Positions 1 to 7,713 of a stretch of DNA of 64,000 bases are shown piece after piece. The position numbers and the translations under genes were made by a program. This DNA comes from Crossaster papposus (lineage: Eukaryota > Echinodermata > Asteroidea > Velatida > Solasteridae), in contig JBAIAA010000020.1 of assembly GCA_037893245.1 (NCBI GenBank), forward strand, positions 1,054,001 to 1,118,000. The letters are read 5' to 3'. The notes below the pieces were generated by a model. That model was not told the origin of the DNA, searched no databases, and saw only the letters and a list, made by a program, of their open reading frames with translations. Each line of letters opens with the position of its first letter. The stretch's first letter is position 1.

Positions 1-22
1 CTCGCGTAGAAATTCTCCTTAC

Positions 23-62
23 AATTAGGGTGGTGCACCCTATAGGGTGCACCTGCCTAATT
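23..62. repeat. 40-bp imperfect palindrome with a perfect 22-bp core (first of 132 complete copies)
   Basis: Positions 32-53 are a perfect palindrome centred between 42 and 43, each half reading GGTGCACCCTA on its own strand. Two mismatched pairs follow outward (31/54 and 30/55), then seven matched pairs (23-29 with 56-62). The core contains two GTGCAC (ApaLI) sites, at 33-38 and 47-52. It recurs at this offset in every monomer and is almost invariant. Exceptions I found are C39T in the monomers at 21663 and 25067, and single changes near it in those at 28957, 29444 and 32848. Such dyads can extrude as a cruciform or form an RNA hairpin; any function is inference. Confidence 0.93.
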
Positions 63-94
63 CAAGTCCCATTGAAAACGGTGTAAAATCAAAA

Positions 95-199
95 ATGTTC
101 ACAACCAAGTTTCTTGCACACCGACATCACTGGGGTTTCTCAAACAACAATCAGATTATTGTCTTGGTCTTTATCTTTCCATTTCTTTTCAATTTTTAG
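95..199 (+). other. 34-codon ATG frame per monomer (not called as a gene)
   Basis: ATG at 95-97 opens a 34-codon frame ending in TAG at 197-199, with a hydrophobic C-terminal third (QIIVLVFIFPFLFNF). I found it open in all the complete copies I followed; the A/G variation at 103 is synonymous (Thr). The monomers are so alike that lack of disruption over 105 bp is weak evidence. No promoter, homology or domain supports it. Confidence 0.12.
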
Positions 200-216
200 T
201 AGGTTAGCCAATTACA

Positions 217-223
217 TTTTTTT
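217..223. repeat. T tract with type-specific variants (first copy)
   Basis: Type A, B, C, F and H monomers carry seven T before ATATTC. D and J monomers (30 copies) have A at the last position of the run. E monomers (10 copies, e.g. 19231, 20690, 40629) have eight T. G monomers (21663 and 25067) and the monomer at 54732 carry G at 221. The variants travel with other linked sites and recur in higher-order order, so they look like inherited markers and not scattered sequencing errors. Confidence 0.85.
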
Positions 224-282
224 ATATTCACACCAAAAGAAACTCACCTCCCGAAAAGTGATTCTTCCCGAGCCTGCAAGCA

Positions 283-299
283 GCCATTTTACAAATGGC
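283..299. repeat. Perfect 7-bp inverted repeat with 3-nt loop (first copy)
   Basis: GCCATTT at 283-289 is the exact reverse complement of AAATGGC at 293-299, separated by TAC. The structure recurs in each monomer. The L-type variant (monomers at 37224, 62005 and 63465) carries A291T, which lies in the loop and leaves the stem intact. The K-type variant (A282G) lies just outside the stem. This is a minor structural element and no function can be assigned. Confidence 0.85.
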
Positions 300-392
300 A
301 TCCATCCACGTTCTAGGGCAATTAGGACCCATTTTTCAACCGTAATTTTGTCAAGTCTGCCCTCAGATTGAAGCTCAAAAACCAGGGAGTTG

Positions 393-417
393 ATCCTATG
401 CTATATTTACACAATCC
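393..417. repeat. ATCC direct repeat bracketing the 21-bp deletion site (first copy)
   Basis: ATCC occurs at 393-396 and again at 414-417, exactly 21 bp apart. The 465-bp monomers lack precisely one repeat plus the intervening bases, which is what replication slippage or microhomology-mediated joining would leave. In B-type monomers C397 lengthens the match to ATCCC. C-type and N-type monomers carry T417, which weakens the repeat. Confidence 0.9.
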
Positions 418-465
418 CACCATTTCTTTCACCAAACGGCATCCGTTTTCAAAAGAAATTGTGGG
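416..465. repeat. Imperfect long hairpin around AAACGG-CAT-CCGTTT (first copy)
   Basis: The centre is a perfect stem, AAACGG at 434-439 with CCGTTT at 443-448 around a CAT loop. An outer stem pairs 416-429 (CCCACCATTTCTTT) with 452-465 (AAAGAAATTGTGGG), 13 of 14 positions complementary. The arms are joined by a short asymmetric internal loop. The G run of the right arm is G5 in most monomers and G6 in the I, K, L and M types; N-type monomers have A463. The 21-bp deletion described separately ends at the left base of this hairpin. Confidence 0.8.
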
Positions 466-475
466 GGCACATTTC

Positions 476-483
476 ATGCAAAT
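476..483 (+). promoter_or_regulatory. ATGCAAAT octamer (first copy), possible POU-factor site
   Basis: A perfect ATGCAAAT lies six to thirteen bases before the nominal monomer start in each complete copy. In animals this octamer is the canonical binding site of POU-domain factors such as Oct1. Whether this genome is animal is unknown, and an 8-mer fixed in one monomer is amplified with it, so copy number alone proves nothing. In A470 monomers a second GCAAAT lies a few bases upstream. Confidence 0.25.
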
Positions 484-1458
484 GAGCTCGCGTAGAAATT
501 CTCCTTACAATTAGGGTGGTGCACCCTATAGGGTGCACCTGCCTAATTCAAGTCCCATTGAAAACAGTGTAAAATCAACAATGTTCACGACCAAGTTTCT
601 TGCACACCGACATCACTGGGGTTTCTCAAACAACAATCAGATTATTGTCTTGGTCTTTATCTTTCCATTTCTTTTCAATTTTTAGTAGGTTAGCCAATTA
701 CATTTTTTTATATTCACACCAAAAGAAACTCACCTCCCGAAAAGTGATACTTCCCGAGCCTGCAAGCAGCCATTTTACAAATGGCATCCCTCCACGTTCT
801 AGGGCAATTAGGACCCATTTTTCAACCGTAATTTTGTCAAGTCTGCCCTCAGATTGAAGCTCAAAAACCAGGGAGTTGATCCCATGCCATATTTACACAA
901 TCCCACCATTTCTTTCACCAAACGGCATCCGTTTTCAAAATAAATTGTGGGGGCACATTTCATGCAAATGAGCTCGCGTAGAAATTCTCCTTACAATTAG
1001 GGTGGTGCACCCTATAGGGTGCACCTGCCTAATTCAAGTCCCATTGAAAACGGTGTAAAATCAAAAATGTTCACAACCAAGTTTCTTGCACACCGACATC
1101 ACTGGGGTTTCTCAAACAACAATCAGATTATTGTCTTGGTCTTTATCTTTCCATTTCTTTTCAATTTTTAGTAGGTTAGCCAATTACATTTTTTTATATT
1201 CACACCAAAAGAAACTCACCTCCCGAAAAGTGATTCTTCCCGAGCCTGCAAGCAGCCATTTTACAAATGGCATTCATCCACGTTCTAGGGCAATTAGGAC
1301 CCATTTTTCAACCGTAATTTTGTCAAGTCTGCCCTCAGATTGAAGCTCAAAAACCAGGGAGTTGATCCTATGCTATATTTACACAATCCCACCATTTCTT
1401 TCACCAAACGGCATCCGTTTTCAAAAGAAATTGTGGGGGCACATTTCATGCAAATGAG

Positions 1459-1923
1459 CTCGCGTAGAAATTCTCCTTACAATTAGGGTGGTGCACCCTA
1501 TAGGGTGCACCTGCCTAATTCAAGTCCCATTGAAAACAGTGTAAAATCAACAATGTTCACGACCAAGTTTCTTGCACACCGACATCACTGGGGTTTCTCA
1601 AACAACAATCAGATTATTGTCTTGGTCTTTATCTTTCCATTTCTTTTCAATTTTTAGTAGGTTAGCCAATTACATTTTTTTATATTCACACCAAAAGAAA
1701 CTCACCTCCCGAAAAGTGATACTTCCCGAGCCTGCAAGCAGCCATTTTACAAATGGCATCCCTCCACGTTCTAGGGCAATTAGGACCCATTTTTCAACCG
1801 TAATTTTGTCAAGTCTGCCCTCAGATTGAAGCTCAAAAACCAGGGAGTTGATCCCACCATTTCTTTCACCAAACGGCATCCGTTTTCAAAAGAAATTGTG
1901 GGGGCACATTTCATGCAAATGAG
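1459..1923. repeat. 465-bp deletion monomer (B type)
   Basis: The 21 bp between the ATCC repeats are absent, so the sequence runs GTTGATCCCACC. The remaining sites are B-like (A80, C93, G103, A263, C304) but with G455. On the minus strand the deletion removes an in-frame TAA and leaves a 69-codon ATG frame at 1670-1879. Confidence 0.93.
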
Positions 1924-2388
1924 CTCGCGTAGAAATTCTCCTTACAATTAGGGTGGTGCACCCTATAGGGTGCACCTGCCTAATTCAAGTCCCATTGAAA
2001 ACGGTGTAAAATCAAAAATGTTCACAACCAAGTTTCTTGCACACCGACATCACTGGGGTTTCTCAAACAACAATCAGATTATTGTCTTGGTCTTTATCTT
2101 TCCATTTCTTTTCAATTTTTAGTAGGTTAGCCAATTACATTTTTTTATATTCACACCAAAAGAAACTCACCTCCCGAAAAGTGATTCTTCCCGAGCCTGC
2201 AAGCAGCCATTTTACAAATGGCATCCATCCACGTTCTAGGGCAATTAGGACCCATTTTTCAACCGTAATTTTGTCAAGTCTGCCCTCAGATTGAAGCTCA
2301 AAAACCAGGGAGTTGATCCCACCATTTCTTTCACCAAACGGCATCCGTTTTCAAAAGAAATTGTGGGGGCACATTTCATGCAAATGAG
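1924..2388. repeat. 465-bp deletion monomer (A type)
   Basis: The deletion is the same, but on an A-type background (G80, A93, A103, T263, A304). It directly follows a B-type deletion monomer. Local conversion of the 3' part or an independent slippage event would explain it. Confidence 0.93.
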
Positions 2389-5304
2389 CTCGCGTAGAAA
2401 TTCTCCTTACAATTAGGGTGGTGCACCCTATAGGGTGCACCTGCCTAATTCAAGTCCCATTGAAAACGGTGTAAAATCAAAAATGTTCACAACCAAGTTT
2501 CTTGCACACCGACATCACTGGGGTTTCTCAAACAACAATCAGATTATTGTCTTGGTCTTTATCTTTCCATTTCTTTTCAATTTTTAGTAGGTTAGCCAAT
2601 TACATTTTTTTATATTCACACCAAAAGAAACTCACCTCCCGAAAAGTGATTCTTCCCGAGCCTGCAAGCAGCCATTTTACAAATGGCATCCATCCACGTT
2701 CTAGGGCAATTAGGACCCATTTTTCAACCGTAATTTTGTCAAGTCTGCCCTCAGATTGAAGCTCAAAAACCAGGGAGTTGATCCTATGCTATATTTACAC
2801 AATCCCACCATTTCTTTCACCAAACGGCATCCGTTTTCAAAAGAAATTGTGGGGGCACATTTCATGCAAATGAGCTCGCGTAGAAATTCTCCTTACAATT
2901 AGGGTGGTGCACCCTATAGGGTGCACCTGCCTAATTCAAGTCCCATTGAAAACAGTGTAAAATCAACAATGTTCACGACCAAGTTTCTTGCACACCGACA
3001 TCACTGGGGTTTCTCAAACAACAATCAGATTATTGTCTTGGTCTTTATCTTTCCATTTCTTTTCAATTTTTAGTAGGTTAGCCAATTACATTTTTTTATA
3101 TTCACACCAAAAGAAACTCACCTCCCGAAAAGTGATACTTCCCGAGCCTGCAAGCAGCCATTTTACAAATGGCATCCCTCCACGTTCTAGGGCAATTAGG
3201 ACCCATTTTTCAACCGTAATTTTGTCAAGTCTGCCCTCAGATTGAAGCTCAAAAACCAGGGAGTTGATCCCATGCCATATTTACACAATCCCACCATTTC
3301 TTTCACCAAACGGCATCCGTTTTCAAAATAAATTGTGGGGGCACATTTCATGCAAATGAGCTCGCGTAGAAATTCTCCTTACAATTAGGGTGGTGCACCC
3401 TATAGGGTGCACCTGCCTAATTCAAGTCCCATTGAAAACGGTGTAAAATCAAAAATGTTCACAACCAAGTTTCTTGCACACCGACATCACTGGGGTTTCT
3501 CAAACAACAATCAGATTATTGTCTTGGTCTTTATCTTTCCATTTCTTTTCAATTTTTAGTAGGTTAGCCAATTACATTTTTTTATATTCACACCAAAAGA
3601 AACTCACCTCCCGAAAAGTGATTCTTCCCGAGCCTGCAAGCAGCCATTTTACAAATGGCATCCATCCACGTTCTAGGGCAATTAGGACCCATTTTTCAAC
3701 CGTAATTTTGTCAAGTCTGCCCTCAGATTGAAGCTCAAAAACCAGGGAGTTGATCCTATGCTATATTTACACAATCCCACCATTTCTTTCACCAAACGGC
3801 ATCCGTTTTCAAAAGAAATTGTGGGGGCACATTTCATGCAAATGAGCTCGCGTAGAAATTCTCCTTACAATTAGGGTGGTGCACCCTATAGGGTGCACCT
3901 GCCTAATTCAAGTCCCATTGAAAACAGTGTAAAATCAACAATGTTCACGACCAAGTTTCTTGCACACCGACATCACTGGGGTTTCTCAAACAACAATCAG
4001 ATTATTGTCTTGGTCTTTATCTTTCCATTTCTTTTCAATTTTTAGTAGGTTAGCCAATTACATTTTTTTATATTCACACCAAAAGAAACTCACCTCCCGA
4101 AAAGTGATACTTCCCGAGCCTGCAAGCAGCCATTTTACAAATGGCATCCCTCCACGTTCTAGGGCAATTAGGACCCATTTTTCAACCGTAATTTTGTCAA
4201 GTCTGCCCTCAGATTGAAGCTCAAAAACCAGGGAGTTGATCCTATGCTATATTTACACAATCCCACCATTTCTTTCACCAAACGGCATCCGTTTTCAAAA
4301 GAAATTGTGGGGGCAAATTTCATGCAAATGAGCTCGCGTAGAAATTCTCCTTACAATTAGGGTGGTGCACCCTATAGGGTGCACCTGCCTAATTCAAGTC
4401 CCATTGAAAACGGTGTAAAATCAACAATGTTCACGACCAAGTTTCTTGCACACCGACATCACTGGGGTTTCTCAAACAACAATCAGATTATTGTCTTGGT
4501 CTTTATCTTTCCATTTCTTTTCAATTTTTAGTAGGTTAGCCAATTACATTTTTTTATATTCACACCAAAAGAAACTCACCTCCCGAAAAGTGATACTTCC
4601 CGAGCCTGCAAGCAGCCATTTTACAAATGGCATCCCTCCACGTTCTAGGGCAATTAGGACCCATTTTTCAACCGTAATTTTGTCAAGTCTGCCCTCAGAT
4701 TGAAGCTCGAAAACCAGGGAGTTGATCCTATGCTATATTTACACAATCTCACCATTTCTTTCACCAAACGGCATCCGTTTTCAAAAGAAATTGTGGGGGC
4801 ACATTTCATGCAAATGAGCTCGCGTAGAAATTCTCCTTACAATTAGGGTGGTGCACCCTATAGGGTGCACCTGCCTAATTCAAGTCCCATTGAAAACGGT
4901 GTAAAATCAAAAATGTTCACAACCAAGTTTCTTGCACACCGACATCACTGGGGTTTCTCAAACAACAATCAGATTATTGTCTTGGTCTTTATCTTTCCAT
5001 TTCTTTTCAATTTTTAGTAGGTTAGCCAATTACATTTTTTTATATTCACACCAAAAGAAACTCACCTCCCGAAAAGTGATTCTTCCCGAGCCTGCAAGCA
5101 GCCATTTTACAAATGGCATCCACCCACGTTCTAGGGCAATTAGGACCCATTTTTCAACCGTAATTTTGTCAAGTCTGCTCTCAGATTGAAGCTCAAAAAC
5201 CAGGGAGTTGATCCTATGCTATATTTACACAATCCCACCATTTCTTTCACCAAACGGCATCCGTTTTCAAAAGAAATTGTGGGGGCACATTTCATGCAAA
5301 TGAG

Positions 5305-7713
5305 CTCGCGTAGAAATTCTCCTTACAATTAGGGTGGTGCACCCTATAGGGTGCACCTGCCTAATTCAAGTCCTATTGAAAACAGTGTAAAATCAACAAT
5401 GTTCACGACCAAGTTTCTTGCACACCGACATCACTGGGGTTTCTCAAACAACAATCAGATTATTGTCTTGGTCTTTATCTTTCCATTTCTTTTCAATTTT
5501 TAGTAGGTTAGCCAATTACATTTTTTTATATTCACACCAAAAGAAACTCACCTCGCGAAAAGTGATACTTCCCGAGCCTGCAAGCAGCCATTTTACAAAT
5601 GGCATCCCTCCACGTTCTAGGGCAATTAGGACCCATTTTTCAACCGTAATTTTGTCAAGTCTGCCCTCAGATTGAAGCTCAAAAACCAGGGAGTTGATCC
5701 CATGCCATATTTACACAATCCCACCATTTCTTTCACCAAACGGCATCCGTTTTCAAAATAAATTGTGGGGGCACATTTCATGCAAATGAGCTCGCGTAGA
5801 AATTCTCCTTACAATTAGGGTGGTGCACCCTATAGGGTGCACCTGCCTAATTCAAGTCCCATTGAAAACGGTGTAAAATCAACAATGTTCACGACCAAGT
5901 TTCTTGCACACCGACATCACTGGGGTTTCTCAAACAACAATCAGATTATTGTCTTGGTCTTTATCTTTCCATTTCTTTTCAATTTTTAGTAGGTTAGCCA
6001 ATTACATTTTTTTATATTCACACCAAAAGAAACTCACCTCCCGAAAAGTGATTCTTCCCGAGCCTGCAAGCAGCCATTTTACAAATGGCATCCATCCACG
6101 TTCTAGGGCAATTAGGACCCATTTTTCAACCGTAATTTTGTCAAGTCTGCCCTCAGATTGAAGCTCAAAAACCAGGGAGTTGATCCTATGCTATATTTAC
6201 ACAATCCCACCATTTCTTTCACCAAACGGCATCCGTTTTCAAAAGAAATTGTGGGGGCACATTTCATGCAAATGAGCTCGCGTAGAAATTCTCCTTACAA
6301 TTAGGGTGGTGCACCCTATAGGGTGCACCTGCCTAATTCAAGTCCCATTGAAAACAGTGTAAAATCAACAATGTTCACGACCAAGTTTCTTGCACACCGA
6401 CATCACTGGGGTTTCTCAAACAACAATCAGATTATTGTCTTGGTCTTTATCTTTCCATTTCTTTTCAATTTTTAGTAGGTTAGCCAATTACATTTTTTTA
6501 TATTCACACCAAAAGAAACTCACCTCCCGAAAAGTGATACTTCCCGAGCCTGCAAGCAGCCATTTTACAAATGGCATCCCTCCACGTTCTAGGGCAATTA
6601 GGACCCATTTTTCAACCGTAATTTTGTCAAGTCTGCCCTCAGATTGAAGCTCAAAAACCAGGGAGTTGATCCCACCATTTCTTTCACCAAACGGCATCCG
6701 TTTTCAAAAGAAATTGTGGGGGCACATTTCATGCAAATGAGCTCGCGTAGAAATTCTCCTTACAATTAGGGTGGTGCACCCTATAGGGTGCACCTGCCTA
6801 ATTCAAGTCCCATTGAAAACGGTGTAAAATCAAAAATGTTCACAACCAAGTTGATTGCACACCGACATCACTGGGGTTTCTCAAACAACAATCAGATTAT
6901 TGTCTTGGTCTTTATCTTTCCATTTCTTTTCAATTTTTAGTAGGTTAGCCAATTACATTTTTTTATATTCACACCAAAAGAAACTCACCTCCCGAAAAGT
7001 GATTCTTCCCGAGCCTGCAAGCAGCCATTTTACAAATGGCATCCATCCACGTTCTAGGGCAATTAGGACCCATTTTTCAACCGTAATTTTGTCAAGTCTG
7101 CCCTCAGATTGAAGCTCAAAAACCAGGGAGTTGATCCTATGCTATATTTACACAATCCCACCATTTCTTTCACCAAACGGCATCCGTTTTCAAAAGAAAT
7201 TGTGGGGGCACATTTCATGCAAATGAGCTCGCGTAGAAATTCTCCTTACAATTAGGGTGGTGCACCCTATAGGGTGCACCTGCCTAATTCAAGTCCCATT
7301 GAAAACGGTGTAAAATCAAAAATGTTCACAACCAAGTTTCTTGCACACCGACATCACTGGGGTTTCTCAAACAACAATCAGATTATTGTCTTGGTCTTTA
7401 TCTTTCCATTTCTTTTCAATTTTTAGTAGGTTAGCCAATTACATTTTTTTATATTCACACCAAAAGAAACTCACCTCCCGAAAAGTGATTCTTCCCGAGC
7501 CTGCAAGCAGCCATTTTACAAATGGCATCCATCCACGTTCTAGGGCAATTAGGACCCATTTTTCAACCGTAATTTTGTCAAGTCTGCCCTCAGATTGAAG
7601 CTCAAAAACCAGGGAGTTGATCCTATGCTATATTTACACAATCCCACCATTTCTTTCACCAAACGGCATCCGTTTTCAAAAGAAATTGTGGGGGCACATT
7701 TCATGCAAATGAG
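5305..7713. repeat. Duplicated 5-monomer segment, first copy (2409 bp)
   Basis: The monomer order is B*, C/A chimera, Bd, A, A. The leading B* has two private changes, GTCCTATTG and CCTCGCGAAAAG. It is full length, with C397, C402 and T455. The same private pair and the same order recur immediately downstream. Confidence 0.82.
6277..6741. repeat. 465-bp deletion monomer (B type)
   Basis: The 21-bp deletion lies at the ATCC repeat, with B-like sites upstream. It belongs to the 2409-bp segment that starts at 5305. Confidence 0.92.

Larger units (their letters stand above)
322..477 (-). other. Minus-strand 51-codon frame in a full-length monomer (not called as a gene)
   Basis: An ATG at 477-475 on the minus strand opens 51 codons to a TAA at 324-322. 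The frame recurs in many monomers because the DNA recurs. It is shifted by the G6 run in I, K, L and M monomers and is shortened or joined to other frames in deletion monomers. No domain is recognisable. The stretch just downstream on the same strand, in another frame, has a gene-like composition (for example a KWVLIALERG segment) and ends at a GAG|GTGAGT splice-donor-like site at 250-242. It may be a decayed coding relic or may be chance. Confidence 0.2.
1..486. repeat. Reference monomer (type A, 486 bp)
   Basis: This first complete copy is used as the coordinate frame. It has about 40% G+C. In order it holds a 40-bp imperfect palindrome (23-62), a pyrimidine-rich stretch ending in TTTTTAG (about 162-199), a T7 tract (217-223), a small perfect hairpin (283-299), the ATCC direct repeat (393-396 and 414-417), a larger imperfect hairpin (416-465) and an octamer ATGCAAAT (476-483). 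The last three bases with the first three of the next copy form GAGCTC, so SacI should cut about once per monomer. I saw no convincing shorter sub-period inside the monomer. The start point is set by the window edge and has no biological meaning. Confidence 0.95.

Noticed and set aside
25..30. Telomere-like TTAGGG
   Set aside because: It is a single hexamer per monomer inside the palindrome arm, never tandem. Not a telomeric or interstitial telomeric repeat.
60..68. RNA polymerase III B-box-like ATTCAAGTC
   Set aside because: It matches 8 of 9 positions of the B-box consensus (TTCGAGTCC in the monomer at 32848 is closer), but I found no A box at the right distance and no tRNA fold or terminator arrangement.
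230..350. CENP-B box
   Set aside because: CCCGAAAAG and CCCGAG motifs look partly similar, but the required spaced TTCG...A..CGGG pattern is absent on both strands.
114..371. 85-codon plus-strand open frame recurring in most monomers
   Set aside because: It opens at TTG and has no ATG. D and J monomers (30 copies) carry a TAA at the T tract, and E monomers (10 copies) are frameshifted by an extra T. The recurrence is explained by the tandem repeat, and no domain or start signal is visible.
1670..1879. 69-codon minus-strand ATG frames in the 465-bp monomers
   Set aside because: They exist only because the 21-bp deletion removes an in-frame stop. Full-length monomers, the large majority, lack them. 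They are kept as a clue to origin and not called as genes.
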